Positions 7,754 through 16,716 of a DNA stretch of 64,000 nucleotides are shown here, piece after piece. A program made the position numbers and the translations under genes. Under the pieces are notes generated by a model, which was not told where the DNA came from, ran no database searches, and worked only from the letters and a program-made list of their open reading frames with translations. Source of the stretch: Crenobacter oryzisoli (lineage in GTDB: Bacteria; Pseudomonadota; Gammaproteobacteria; Burkholderiales; Chromobacteriaceae); assembly GCF_030385785.1 (NCBI RefSeq), contig NZ_JAUEDK010000016.1, positions 22,206-86,205 on the forward strand, read 5' to 3'. The number at the start of each line of letters is the position of its first letter. Position 1 is the first letter of the stretch.

Positions 7754-8644
7754 TTAGAGCACCAGCGCCCGGCTCAGCCCCAACCACAAGCCGAGCGGCA
7801 CGAATAGCAGGCTCACCAGATTGCCGACCAACACGATGGACGCCATCTTGTCGGGCTCCTGCACATAGCGTTCGGCCATCAGGAAGTTGAGCACCGCCGG
7901 CGGCAGCGCGCCAAACAGGAATACCAAGGCCATCTGATTGCTGTCTAGCCGCAGCAACGGCGTCAATACCGCAGCGGCGATCAGTCCGGTGAGTGGGCAG
8001 ACCGCCCCGGCGAGCAGGCTTCGACCCCAGCCACCCCAGTGCACGTCGACCATCCTTACCCCCAGTGCAAACAGCATTAGAGGGATCGACACGTCGCCGA
8101 GCATCTTCACCGGTAGCAGCAGCCAGTCGGGCAGGTGGAGGCCGGCCAAGCCGCAGGCGAAACCCGCCAGCGTTGCCAGCACGATGGGGTTGCGGGCGAG
8201 CTCCTTCAGGCTGGCGCGTTGGCCGAAAATCACCGCGCCGAGGGTGAAGTGCAGCAGGTTGGACACAACGAACAGCACGACGAAGCCGTTGAAGCCGCCG
8301 TGCCCGAACGCCAGCAGCGCTAGAGGCAGGCCCATATTGCCGCAGTTATTGAACATCGACGGCGGCAGCAGTGTGCGGGGCGAGTAGCCGAGCAGCCGTG
8401 CTGCCGGCCATGCCAGAAGGCCGGACAGCAGCACGATGCCGAGCGCGGCGGGCAGCATCTTCCACTGTTCGGCGAGATGGAAATCCTTGGCGGCCAGCAC
8501 CGAGAACAGCAGGAGCGGGACGCAGACGTCCATATTGAGTTTGTTGGCGGCGCTCATGTCGGGGCGGTGGCGCCGGGCGTATAGCCAGCCGGTCAGCACG
8601 ATCAGCAGGACTGGCAGGATGATGAAGAGGATGCGTTCGAACAT
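7754..8644 (-). CDS. AEC-family transporter
   Basis: 296-residue integral membrane protein of the auxin efflux carrier family. Hydrophobic segments run throughout, from FERILFIILPVLLIVLTGWLYA onward, in two halves. The central PSMFNNCGNMGLPLALLAFG (about residues 96-115) is the family's conserved unwound-helix region. Substrates in bacteria include malate or malonate-like anions, but none is indicated here. It sits between the dNTPase gene and the phosphatase gene, both on the same strand. Confidence 0.9.
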   Translation of the reverse strand: MFERILFIILPVLLIVLTGWLYARRHRPDMSAANKLNMDVCVPLLLFSVLAAKDFHLAEQWKMLPAALGIVLLSGLLAWPAARLLGYSPRTLLPPSMFNNCGNMGLPLALLAFGHGGFNGFVVLFVVSNLLHFTLGAVIFGQRASLKELARNPIVLATLAGFACGLAGLHLPDWLLLPVKMLGDVSIPLMLFALGVRMVDVHWGGWGRSLLAGAVCPLTGLIAAAVLTPLLRLDSNQMALVFLFGALPPAVLNFLMAERYVQEPDKMASIVLVGNLVSLLFVPLGLWLGLSRALVL

Positions 8645-8687
8645 GGTGAGTGGCCGGGCGCTACATCGCGACCGGGATGGGCTGAGT

Positions 8688-10058
8688 TTAAAGGATACCG
8701 ACGCCGGACAGCTCGCGCGCCAGGTTGGCCGCAGCGTTGTCGGTCATGCTGCCGACGAGATCCAGCACCTTCATGTAGGCGCTGTAGAGCGTGTCGCCGG
8801 CATCGATGGGGGTATCGGCCAGCAAGCCCAGCGCCAGTTTCTGGCGCGAGGTCAGCTCTTCCTGCGCGGTGACACGCATATGCACCGCCGGAACCAGGAT
8901 ATCGAGCAGGGTGCCCAGGCAGGGGAAGGAGGCAATCTCGGTGATCAGCTTGCTGCGGTGGTTGTAGATCCGCTGGCTGGCGATGCGCTTGGCTTCGAGC
9001 AGCGTGTCGCGCAGCTGGGGCTCGCACACGTCGATCAGGTCCTTGCCTTGGAATGCACCGGCCAGCAACGCCGGCTGGTGCAGCATAAATTTCTCCGCCA
9101 CCTCGCTGACGCAGCGACCAATGGCGACACCGCGGATGGTAGCGCATTTCTGGCGGGTGCTGTGATTGGCCCAAGCGCGTTCCACCTCGCCCAGCGACGA
9201 GAACAGGCTTTCGAACTCGCGTACGTCAAGGATGCCGATCTCTACCGCGTCTTCCAGGTCGAGGATGGCATAGCAGATGTCGTCGGCTGCTTCCATCAGA
9301 TAGGACAGCGGGTGGCGGCACCACTGGTTGTCGGCGCGGCGCAGCAGGCCGAGCTCGGCCGCAACCGCTTCGAAGTAGGGGCGTTCGGCCTGGTAGATGT
9401 TGAACTTGTCGCGCTCGTACGCCGGCTGTGCGTCCGAGGTCCACGGGTATTTGATCAGCGCGCCGATCGCCGCAGCGGTCAGCCGCATGCCCCCTTCGCC
9501 AGCGTACATCTCGAGCGAGGCGACCATACGCAGGCCGTGGGCGTTGCCCTCATAGGTGGTGACATCGCGTGCCTGCTGCGGGGTCAGGTCATACAGGAAC
9601 GGCGAATGGGCCGGGTCGCGGAACCATTCGCGCAGCGCGTCCTCGCCGGTATGGCCGAACGGCGGGTTACCGATGTCGTGGGCGAGGCAGGCCACCTGCA
9701 CCACCGCGCCGATGTCGAACGGCGTGTAACCATCCGGCAGAAAGCCACCGTGTTCCAGCATCACACCCACCCGGTTGCCCAGGCTGCGGCCGACACTGGC
9801 CACTTCCACGCTGTGGGTGAGGCGGTTGTGCGTGTGATCGTGCTGGGCCAGCGGGTGTACTTGGGTCTTGCGGCCCAGGCGGCGGAAGGCGGTGGAGAAC
9901 ACCACGCGGTCGTGGTCGATGTGAAAGTCGCTGCGCAGGCCTGGGGCGCCTTCGTTGGTGGCCGGTGTACTGGTAGGCCGAACCACGCCGGCGACGGTCT
10001 TGAAGCGTTTGCTGGATAGCAGCGCGGGCCAGTTCATCACGGTGGGAGTCGGGCTCAT
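8688..10058 (-). CDS. dgt: Deoxyguanosinetriphosphate triphosphohydrolase-like protein
   Basis: 456-residue HD-domain dNTPase that hydrolyses dNTP to nucleoside and triphosphate in the family. The metal-binding residues are visible: RLTHSVEV (H82), LAHDIGNPPFGHTGED with the HD pair at 127-128 and H136, and the FRRLGRKTQV segment before them. Length matches the longer type-1 dGTPases. Start choice is uncertain: ATG at 10058 and an in-frame ATG at 10037 both lack a clear ribosome binding site. Confidence 0.92.
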   Translation of the reverse strand: MSPTPTVMNWPALLSSKRFKTVAGVVRPTSTPATNEGAPGLRSDFHIDHDRVVFSTAFRRLGRKTQVHPLAQHDHTHNRLTHSVEVASVGRSLGNRVGVMLEHGGFLPDGYTPFDIGAVVQVACLAHDIGNPPFGHTGEDALREWFRDPAHSPFLYDLTPQQARDVTTYEGNAHGLRMVASLEMYAGEGGMRLTAAAIGALIKYPWTSDAQPAYERDKFNIYQAERPYFEAVAAELGLLRRADNQWCRHPLSYLMEAADDICYAILDLEDAVEIGILDVREFESLFSSLGEVERAWANHSTRQKCATIRGVAIGRCVSEVAEKFMLHQPALLAGAFQGKDLIDVCEPQLRDTLLEAKRIASQRIYNHRSKLITEIASFPCLGTLLDILVPAVHMRVTAQEELTSRQKLALGLLADTPIDAGDTLYSAYMKVLDLVGSMTDNAAANLARELSGVGIL

Positions 10059-10111
10059 CGGACGGTGTGGTGTGGTCGCAGATGACCCATCATACCAGCT
10101 TGGTGGTGCTT

Positions 10112-10150
10112 AAAAACGAACAGGGGCTGGCATTACTGCCAGCCCCTGTG
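10112..10150 (-). terminator. Terminator after the glycine-zipper lipoprotein gene
   Basis: Perfect 13-bp stem ACAGGGGCTGGCA / TGCCAGCCCCTGT (10120-10132 with 10137-10149). On the minus strand it is followed by TCGTTTTTA. Confidence 0.88.
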
Positions 10151-10169
10151 GGGAACGACTCTGGGTCGC

Positions 10170-10376
10170 TTAGCGGGTTTGATGGCCGATTATGCCACCG
10201 ACGGCAGCCCCACCGAGGGTGCCGAGTGAGTCACCATTGGTTAGCACCGAGCCGAGTACCGCGCCGGCGCCAGCACCGATCGCGGTGTTGCGCTGGCGCT
10301 GGTTCATGTCGGCACAGCCGGTGACCATGGCGGCCAGTGCCGCGCCGAGCATGATAGTTTTCAACATCTGTTTCAT
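10170..10376 (-). CDS. Small glycine-zipper outer-membrane lipoprotein
   Basis: 68 residues. The start at 10376 gives a lipoprotein signal MKQMLKTIMLGAALAAMVTGC with the lipobox cysteine at C21. This is followed by a short polar linker and a Gly/Ala-rich segment (AIGAGAGAVLG, GTLGGAAVGGIIG) that is a glycine-zipper two-TM motif of the YMGG/OsmB/SlyB type. Function in the envelope is unknown. Single-gene unit with its own terminator. Confidence 0.85.
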   Translation of the reverse strand: MKQMLKTIMLGAALAAMVTGCADMNQRQRNTAIGAGAGAVLGSVLTNGDSLGTLGGAAVGGIIGHQTR

Positions 10377-10482
10377 TACGGAGCCTCTGCGTTTATCGCA
10401 ACTTGATAATCGGAGTTTATCGCAGGGGGCATGCAAGACTGTTAAATGGCCCGGATAAAGTGTTAAGAAGTTTTATGCGTGA

Positions 10483-11610
10483 TTACTTCTGCTCCGGTGC
10501 AGCCGGCTGTTCATCCGGCGGGTCGGCCGGAGCCGGGGCGTTGAGCCAGCGGCCGATCAAGCGGTAGGCAACGGCGAGCAGGGTCGGGCCGATGAACAGG
10601 CCGATCAGCCCCATGCTGAGCAGACCGCCGATCACGCCAAGGAAAATCAGCGACAGCGGTAACCGGGCGCCGTGACTGATCAGGTAGGGCTTGAGGAAGT
10701 TGTCGATCGAGTTGACCAGCAGCAGCCCCCACAGGCCGAGGAAAACCGCCATGCCGGTCTGTCCCTTGAACGCCAGCCAGGCGACTATGGGTGCCCATAC
10801 GATCAAGGTCGGCAATTGGGCTATCGCCACCAGGAAACACAGGAAACCGATCAGCATCACGCCGGACACGCCGGTGATCGCCACGCCGATCACGGTCAAC
10901 AGTGCCTGAGCGAGCGCGGTACCGACTACGCCGGTGGTGACGCCGCGCACTGTGCGCGCGACCAGCTCCGGCAGGTCGTCGTGCATGTGGCCGCCAAGTT
11001 TGGCTATCATCCGGCCGAAACCGCTCCAGAGCGTATCCCCGGCGACCAGAAACAGGCCGGCGATCACCATGGCGAGCATGATCTCGACCAGGCCCTTGCC
11101 CATCTGGGCGCCTTGCGCGAGCAGCCAGCTGCCGACGTCGTCGAGCATGGGCTTGAAATGCTCCAGGAGGCCGGGGAGGTCGGTCTGCGCGGTCTGCCAA
11201 AGTTGGATGGCCTGGTCGCCAACCAGCGGGATACCGGCTAGCCAGCTTGGCGGGCTGGGGATCTTGAAACTGCCGAGGCCGCCGCTGATCACGCTTTTCG
11301 ATGGGACAAAATCGGCGATCGACACCGCCATGAAGGTCAAGGGAACGACAAAGGCGATGGCCAGTAACAGGATGATGAGTAGTGCTGCCAGTTTGGAGCG
11401 GTTGCCCAGCTTGCCGCGCAGCCAATTGTAGGCCGGCCATGCCGAAATGGCGATGATGCCGGCCCAGAGCAGCGCGCCCAGAAAGGGCTGCAATACCTTG
11501 AAGCAGGCGAATGCCAAAAGCAGGACCAGTACCGCGCGTACCAGGCTTTCCAGCGAAAGCCGCTGTTGTGACCACTTGGGGGCTTGCATCCCGACTCCGG
11601 AGGCTGTCAT
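10483..11610 (-). CDS. AI-2E family transporter (PerM/YdiK-like)
   Basis: 375-residue polytopic membrane protein. The N-terminal hydrophobic pair (LESLVRAVLVLLLAFACFKVL, ALLWAGIIAISAWPAYNWL), the long central loop, and the C-terminal FLGVIGGLLSMGLIGLFIGPTLLAVAYRLI are characteristic of the AI-2E/UPF0118 family. The C-terminus is Pro/Ala-rich and polar. Members have been linked to autoinducer-2 export or Na+/H+ exchange; which applies here is not shown. Divergent from the flavoprotein gene at 11716. Confidence 0.88.
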   Translation of the reverse strand: MTASGVGMQAPKWSQQRLSLESLVRAVLVLLLAFACFKVLQPFLGALLWAGIIAISAWPAYNWLRGKLGNRSKLAALLIILLLAIAFVVPLTFMAVSIADFVPSKSVISGGLGSFKIPSPPSWLAGIPLVGDQAIQLWQTAQTDLPGLLEHFKPMLDDVGSWLLAQGAQMGKGLVEIMLAMVIAGLFLVAGDTLWSGFGRMIAKLGGHMHDDLPELVARTVRGVTTGVVGTALAQALLTVIGVAITGVSGVMLIGFLCFLVAIAQLPTLIVWAPIVAWLAFKGQTGMAVFLGLWGLLLVNSIDNFLKPYLISHGARLPLSLIFLGVIGGLLSMGLIGLFIGPTLLAVAYRLIGRWLNAPAPADPPDEQPAAPEQK

Positions 11611-11715
11611 AGAAATGCCGCATTCTAGCTTGGCTCGAATAAATTTCGGATATTAGGGCACCATTGCGCGCTTTTTTCGTCTACAACAGCAGCAGTCAGA
11701 CAAAGGAGAGAGTCC

Positions 11716-12678
11716 ATGGTAACGGCAGTGATCGGTGCGGGCCTCGCCGGTTTGACGGTGGCCCGGGAACTGGCTGCGGCCGGGCAGTCGGTGCGCGTTT
11801 TCGAACGCAATCGCGGTTTCGGTGGCCGACTGGCAACGCGTCGGACTGAAACGGCGGCGTTTGATCACGGTGCTCAGTATTTCACCGTGCGTAGCGATGC
11901 GTTTCGCGACACGGTGGCTGGTTGGCGTGAAGCCGGACTGGTACTGCCCTGGAATGCCCGCTTTGTCGAAATCGGCGCCGAAGGCATCTGCCCCGCTCGC
12001 GATGTGGTGCGCTATGTGGCGGTGCCGTCGATGAGTTGTCTCGGTCATACCTTGGCCGAAGGACTGCATGTAATGACGCAAAGCCGTGTGGTGGCGTTGA
12101 TGCCTACCGGGGATAGCTGGCGGATTACGCTGGAAAACGGCGAAACCTATCCAGCCAGCTCATTGGTGCTGGCCGTGCCTGCCCCGCAAGCAGTGACCCT
12201 GCTCAACAGCGTGCATCGCTTCGCGACCTTGCTTGGTAAGGTGCAGTACGCTCCATGTTGGAGCGTGATGCTGGAGGCCGAAGAGGGGTTGGACAGTGGT
12301 TGGGACGCTGCTTTCGTCTGCGATGGCAACCCGTTGTCGTGGCTGGCGAACAACCACTCGAAACCAGGGCGCAATGGCGTACCGGCCTGGGTGGCCCATG
12401 CGAGCGCCGCTTGGTCTGAGGCACATCGCAGTCATGCGCAGGACTGGGTAGCACAGACATTGATGCGGGCGGCCGACGAGCTGCTTGGCGGCACGCCGCT
12501 GACACTGTCAAGTGTCCACCGGTGGTTGTATGCACGAGTCACTCATCCGATGGGAGAGCCGTATCTGTGGGATTCGACCTTGCGCTTAGGGGTGTGCGGC
12601 GACGGTATGTTGGGAGCGCGGGTCGAAGCGGCGTTCCTGAGCGGACGCCAGTTGGCAGAACGGATCCTGCAGGGATAG
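11716..12678 (+). CDS. FAD-dependent oxidoreductase, renalase-like
   Basis: 320-residue flavoprotein. The N-terminal Rossmann motif is GAGLAGLTVARELAAAGQSVRVFER (GxGxxG at residues 7-12, acidic end of strand 2). It is followed by GGRLATRR and DHGAQYFTVRS, which are hallmarks of the renalase/amine-oxidase-like group. The C-terminal FAD contact is LGVCGDGMLGARVEAAFLSG. AAAGGAGAG lies just before the start. Substrate unknown; bacterial renalases oxidise aberrant dihydro-NAD(P) isomers. Convergent with the methyltransferase gene. Confidence 0.88.
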   Translation: MVTAVIGAGLAGLTVARELAAAGQSVRVFERNRGFGGRLATRRTETAAFDHGAQYFTVRSDAFRDTVAGWREAGLVLPWNARFVEIGAEGICPARDVVRYVAVPSMSCLGHTLAEGLHVMTQSRVVALMPTGDSWRITLENGETYPASSLVLAVPAPQAVTLLNSVHRFATLLGKVQYAPCWSVMLEAEEGLDSGWDAAFVCDGNPLSWLANNHSKPGRNGVPAWVAHASAAWSEAHRSHAQDWVAQTLMRAADELLGGTPLTLSSVHRWLYARVTHPMGEPYLWDSTLRLGVCGDGMLGARVEAAFLSGRQLAERILQG

Positions 12679-12731
12679 CGTGCAGCCCTGACCGAATCGC
12701 CGACTCGGCCAGGCTGGCAAAGGCAATGGGG

Positions 12732-13346
12732 TCAGGCAAGCGGTTTTCGGGCTACGACCTGCAATACCGCCGCCATGCCGGTGTGAAGCCGGCCTTCCTG
12801 AACGATGCGTTGTACCTCGGCAAAGTGCAGCAACTCCAAGCCCTCCAATTCTGCGAATATGGCGTCCGGCTCCAACAGTAGATCGATGTCCTTCGGGCCG
12901 CCGCTGCCAAAGGCCAGCTGGCGCGGCGTGTAGCCTTCCATCAGCAGCATCCCACCCGGTACCAGGCCGGCAACCGCCTCGCGCAGCACCCGGGCACGCA
13001 ATTCGGCCGGCAGATGGCAGAACACCGACACGATGCCGTGCCATATTCCCGGCGCGATCTTGTACTGGTTCAGGTCGGCATGCAGCGTCTTCACCGAGAC
13101 CGCACGACGTTCGGCCAACTTGCTGACCTTGATCAGGCCTGCCGTGGCGGCATCGAGTGCGGTGACGGTAAAGCCTTGCTCGGCGAGATAGACCGCGTTG
13201 CGGCCTTCGCCTTCGCCGAGGCTTAGGACGGCGCCGCCAGCCGGTAGCTTGTGAGAATGCTGGCGCAGAAAGTCGTTGGGGTCGGTGCCGTAGACGTAGT
13301 CGCTGGCGGAGAATTTGGGGTTCCAGAACAGGGCGGCGTCGCTCAT
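12732..13346 (-). CDS. Class I SAM-dependent methyltransferase
   Basis: 204 residues with motif I VLSLGEGEGRNAVYLAEQGFTVTALD (residues about 40-65). The GEGEGRN form is typical of the TehB-like/small-molecule methyltransferase group. The start at 13346 (MSDAALFWNPKFSASDYVYG) follows GGAAG; the longer upstream frame is not supported. Substrate is not predictable. Possible roles include detoxification of oxyanions or thiols. Confidence 0.88.
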   Translation of the reverse strand: MSDAALFWNPKFSASDYVYGTDPNDFLRQHSHKLPAGGAVLSLGEGEGRNAVYLAEQGFTVTALDAATAGLIKVSKLAERRAVSVKTLHADLNQYKIAPGIWHGIVSVFCHLPAELRARVLREAVAGLVPGGMLLMEGYTPRQLAFGSGGPKDIDLLLEPDAIFAELEGLELLHFAEVQRIVQEGRLHTGMAAVLQVVARKPLA

Positions 13347-13425
13347 GGTGCAGCTTCCAGACAGGACAGTTTTGCGCAGACTAGCACGCCTCATCGATGA
13401 GGGGCGAGCGGAAACCGATGTAATG

Positions 13426-13444
13426 ACGGCCCCAAAGGGGCCGT
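13426..13444 (-). terminator. Hairpin after the 13490 lipoprotein gene
   Basis: ACGGCCCC (13426-13433) pairs with GGGGCCGT (13437-13444), loop AAA. The U-tract on the minus strand is weak. Confidence 0.5.
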
Positions 13445-13489
13445 GATCGAGTGGAGTGAGAGCTATATAGGCTTGCACCGTTAAATCGC

Positions 13490-14131
13490 TCAACCCTGGT
13501 TATTCTGGATCGTGGTCAACACATCCTTTGGTTTGAACAGCGGCTCGCCAGGGCTTGCGTAGGTGGTGAGCTTGCCTTTCTCCCAGAGACCCACTTCGAG
13601 CTTCTGATTCTCGGTATCGATCAGCAGGTAGGCTGCGTCCTTGCCACCATGGTGTTTGCGATTGCCCAGCACGTAGAGGATGCGCTCGCGTTGCAGTGGC
13701 CCCGAGACCTCCATGTTCTTCTTAAAGGTAGCGAACTTGTCGCCGAGCAGCGCCTTAAGATCAGGCGTAATCGCGCTGTTGTCGTACAGTTTGATGTCGT
13801 TCGGATATTTGCCGATTTCGGTCTGCAGCAGAGCCCATTGGCCGGCCTTCTGGGTCGCCTTGGCAATGCCTTTCAGCGAATCGACGGCTCCGCCGATCGC
13901 CGGGCTGGACGCCGCCAGCGCGTCGAGTTTTTGCTTGGCTTTGGAGGCGGCGGTGCTGGCCTCTTTTTTGATGTCGGCGAGCGGGGTACTGGCAGCTTGT
14001 AGCGCTTTGTGAGTCTCGCCGATGGCAGAGGAGGCCGCTTCCTGGACTTTGGCGGTGTCCTGTTTGCCGCAGGCGGTCAGTGCGGTGGCGGAGGCCAGCA
14101 TGACGAGCAGCAGTGGGATAGTTCGGATCAT
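13490..14131 (-). CDS. Hypothetical lipoprotein
   Basis: 213 residues. Lipoprotein signal MIRTIPLLLVMLASATALTAC with the lipid-attachment cysteine at C21. An Ala/Lys-rich helical segment follows (roughly residues 30-100, likely amphipathic or coiled coil), then a compact C-terminal domain containing LLGDKFATFKKNMEVSGPL and ILYVLGNRKHHGGKDAAYLLID. I do not recognise the family with certainty. It is a monocistronic unit divergent from the 14301 gene. Confidence 0.8.
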   Translation of the reverse strand: MIRTIPLLLVMLASATALTACGKQDTAKVQEAASSAIGETHKALQAASTPLADIKKEASTAASKAKQKLDALAASSPAIGGAVDSLKGIAKATQKAGQWALLQTEIGKYPNDIKLYDNSAITPDLKALLGDKFATFKKNMEVSGPLQRERILYVLGNRKHHGGKDAAYLLIDTENQKLEVGLWEKGKLTTYASPGEPLFKPKDVLTTIQNNQG

Positions 14132-14300
14132 CGGAGGTCCTGGGTTTCGAGCGGATAGTTAAGAAGACTAGAACTTGTGCGATAGGTTCGCCAGAGCTTC
14201 TACAGAAAGGAAACGTGTCGTCACAAAACGTCATGGGCCAGGATGTACGACTTGGTAGGCCGGCACAGGGTAGAATGGTCGATTAATCAAGGAACCCGCC

Positions 14301-14570
14301 ATGAAAAGAACCGACCTGGAAAAGAACAAAGGCCTCAAGATCAATGGCCAGATGAAGAACAAAGCCGTTCCGGCACGATTTGGCCAGGACGCGGGCTCGG
14401 TGCTCGATAAGCGCGAACAGCGCAAACTCGACCAGGCGCTGGGCCTGATGCCATTCGCCGTTAAGCTCAACAGCGAACTGGTCGGCCAGCTGCAGGCTCT
14501 GGCGACCGAGCGTCAGATCAGCATGAACGACCTGGTCGCCGAGCTGATCAAGAAAGGTCTGGCCAGCTAA
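14301..14570 (+). CDS. Small conserved protein with ribbon-helix-helix-like C-terminus
   Basis: 89 residues. The N-terminal half is basic (KRTDLEKNKGLKINGQMKNK). The C-terminal MPFAVKLNSELVGQLQALATERQISMNDLVAELIKKGL has the strand-helix-helix spacing of Arc/MetJ-type ribbon-helix-helix proteins (about residues 50-87). This suggests a small DNA-binding protein. No toxin gene is adjacent, so an antitoxin role is not supported. AAGGAAC precedes the ATG. Confidence 0.75.
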   Translation: MKRTDLEKNKGLKINGQMKNKAVPARFGQDAGSVLDKREQRKLDQALGLMPFAVKLNSELVGQLQALATERQISMNDLVAELIKKGLAS

Positions 14571-14593
14571 TCTCGGCAGTTGCCGGTAATGAA

Positions 14594-14638
14594 GCGGCCG
14601 GCCGTGGCAAGGAGCAATCCCTGCCGCGGCCGGCCGTT
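14594..14638 (+). terminator. GC-rich hairpin after the 14301 gene
   Basis: CGGCCGGCCG plus T/GGCA (14595-14609) pairs with TGCCGCGGCCGGCCG, about 15 bp with one G-T wobble, followed by TTGTC. The U-tract is weak. The following 210 bases hold no gene. Confidence 0.55.
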
Positions 14639-14852
14639 GTCATTGGCGCGTCAGAAACCGCCTGCGCCCTGCGGCACGTCATCGATTAACTGTTAGCTAG
14701 GGCCGGAACAGTGCCCACGGCCTGCGGCTTGGATGGGAGATAGCTGTGCAGATTGCCGAGTTGCCGCCGATGTTCACCGGCCGGTTCTTGTCATAGCTGC
14801 GGCGGTTGCATGGAGCTTGAAGCCGGGGCGCGACACTAGGCGTGCAACACAG

Positions 14853-14890
14853 AACCCCGGGCTTCCTCGGCCGATGAAGAGCCCGGGGTT
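14853..14890 (-). terminator. Hairpin beyond the catA remnant
   Basis: AACCCCGGGCT (14853-14863) pairs with AGCCCGGGGTT (14880-14890), just past the catA stop codon. It probably terminated the former aromatic-degradation transcript. Confidence 0.6.
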
Positions 14891-14897
14891 GTAGGGC

Positions 14898-15590
14898 TTA
14901 TGCCGCGACGGCGCGGGGGCGGGCCACTTCCGCGGCCGGGGCATCGGCCTTGTCGGGGTGCAGAGTGAAGTTGAACTCGATTAACGAGAAGGGCTTGTTC
15001 ACCCCCAGAGCTTGCATCGCCTGCGTATCAGTGACTTTGGCTACTGCGGGCACCAGACCTTCGCGGGTGGCGAAGGCGAAGTCGTCCCACAGGTACGGGT
15101 CGCCGTCGATGTTGATCTGGGTGGTCAGCTTGCGATGGCCCTCGGCAGACACGAAGAAGTGGATGTGCGCCGGGCGGGTGCCGTGGCGATCCAGCATTTT
15201 CAGCAGGCGGTCGGTGGCGCCGCCCGCGGTACGCTATAGCCGACCGGCATGATGCTGCGGAAGCGGTAGCGCCCTTCGGCGTCGGTGACGATGGTGCGGC
15301 GCAGATTGAAGGCACTTTGCGCGCTGTCGAAATAGGAGTAGTTGCCGAGCGAATTGGCATGCCATACCTCCACCTGGGCGTTGGCGAGCGGCTTGCCGCC
15401 CACGGTCAGCGCCTGGCCCTGCATCAGCAACACTTCGCCGTCGTCGCTGCCATCGTCTAGGCGGCGCCTCGCCGTGACAGACCGGGGCACCGGCCACATA
15501 GAGCGGACCTTCGATGGTTCGTGGCGTGCCCCCTTCGATGCCTGCTTTGGCTTTAGCTTCGTCCATGCGCAGGTCAAGTGCCTGTCTCGT
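14898..15590 (-). pseudogene. catA: Catechol 1,2-dioxygenase remnant, truncated and frameshifted
   Basis: Three frame segments together spell CatA (intradiol ring cleavage of catechol to cis,cis-muconate). They are LDLRMDEAKAKAGIEGGTPRTIEGPLYV; then RLDDGSDDGEVLLMQGQAL...GNYSYFD...GRYRFRSIMPVGYS; then MLDRHGTRPAHIHFFVSAEGHRKLTTQINIDGDPYLWDDFAFATREGL. The Fe(III) ligand motifs (YS in GNYSYFD, GYS, HIH) survive. One base is gained near 15461-15468 and one lost near 15221-15230. The first ~90 residues are absent, and the homology starts 40 bases after the dmpP-like stop. This gene cannot make active enzyme. Confidence 0.88.
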
Positions 15591-15624
15591 CACTGGAGTT
15601 CACGGGATGTGGGTCCGTGCCGAG

Positions 15625-16716
15625 CTACAGCGAGCGGAACAGCGGGCTGCGCGTGCCCTGGCTAGCGTCAGCGGCCGACAGGAACTTCTCGGTGAAAATG
15701 TCCTTCTCGAACAGCCGCCCTTGCATCAGCGTGGCGATGCACGCCTCGATCATCGGTGGCGGTTCGCACAGGTAGGCGCGCCAACCGCGGAAGTCGTGGT
15801 TGTAGTGGCGTGCCGCCAGTTCGTGTACGTAGCCGCGATCTCCGCTCCAGCCCGAGTCGTCAGCCTCGCCCGATAGCACCGGCAGGTAGTGGAAGTTGGC
15901 GTGGCGTTCGGCCAGGCTTTTGAATTCGGCGCGGTAGTAGAGCTCGCCTCCGTTGCGTGTGCCCTGGATCAGCGTGATCGGGCGGGAGTCGCCGGACTCG
16001 AGCAGGTCGAGGATCATCGAGCGTGGGTTCGACAGCCCGGAGCCGCCAGCCATGAACAGCAGCGGGCGCGGGTCGCTCTTGCGTACGAAGAAGCGCCCGA
16101 GCGGGCCTGGCAACCGTACCTCTTCGCTAACCGCTAGCTGTCCGTGGATGTAGCTGGTGACCTTGCCGATCGGCACGTGGCGGATATTGAGCTCGATCTC
16201 GCCGGCCGACGGCGCTGACGCAATCGAGAACGCGCGCGGCGTAGTCTCGTCGCCGATCCACAGGTTGACTGACGTACTGGCCGGGCTGGAAACGCAGCGG
16301 TTTGGCACTGTTGATGGCAAGGAACCCCCCTTGATGGTCGGCGGCAGGTCCTCGATGCGGCTGACGCTGGCGGTAAAGTCCATCAACGGCAGGTATTGCG
16401 CGTCCGGGGCCGGCTCGATGTCGGCCTCGATCGTCATATCGGACATCATCGTCGCGCAGCAGGCCAGGCATTTGCCCTCGTCGCGCTCGAAGTCCATCAG
16501 CGAAAACGGCGAGGCCTCGCCATGCTCCAGGTCGCCGTCCAGCGTCTGCACCTTGCAGATGCCGCACAGGCCGTGGCCGCAGGCGTGCGGCAGCCACACG
16601 CCATTGCGCAGGCAGGCGGCGAGCAGGGTCTGATCCTCTTCGACATCGATGGTCTGCCCCAGGGGCTCGATGGTCAGGCGGTGATCGCTCGTCCTTTGTT
16701 GTTTGTCCGTTTTCAT
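15625..16716 (-). CDS. Phenol hydroxylase reductase component (P5/DmpP-like), probably damaged
   Basis: NADH-dependent reductase of multicomponent phenol hydroxylase. The N-terminal plant-type [2Fe-2S] domain has C46, C51, C54 and C86 in CGHGLCGIC...CLACC. The FAD/NAD part has PRAFSIASAP, RLPGPLGRFFVRKS, LLFMAGGSGLSNPRSM and LCEPPPMIEACI, with the P5-like end SAADASQGTRSPLFRSL. Residues about 129-151 are scrambled. The other frame there reads FLAINSAKPLRFQPGQYV, the expected FAD-binding strand. A one-base loss in the G-run at 16325-16330 and a 4-base GTCA duplication at 16264-16273 compensate. The frame stays open but the FAD site is probably destroyed. GAGAAG precedes the start at 16716. No other phenol hydroxylase subunit is present. 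Confidence 0.82.
   Translation of the reverse strand: MKTDKQQRTSDHRLTIEPLGQTIDVEEDQTLLAACLRNGVWLPHACGHGLCGICKVQTLDGDLEHGEASPFSLMDFERDEGKCLACCATMMSDMTIEADIEPAPDAQYLPLMDFTASVSRIEDLPPTIKGGSLPSTVPNRCVSSPASTSVNLWIGDETTPRAFSIASAPSAGEIELNIRHVPIGKVTSYIHGQLAVSEEVRLPGPLGRFFVRKSDPRPLLFMAGGSGLSNPRSMILDLLESGDSRPITLIQGTRNGGELYYRAEFKSLAERHANFHYLPVLSGEADDSGWSGDRGYVHELAARHYNHDFRGWRAYLCEPPPMIEACIATLMQGRLFEKDIFTEKFLSAADASQGTRSPLFRSL

Noticed and set aside
15625..16716. First read as benzoate dioxygenase reductase BenC
   Set aside because: The N-terminal LPHACGHGLCGICKVQ order, the LMDFERDEGK block and the SAADA...SPLF ending match the phenol hydroxylase P5 group better.
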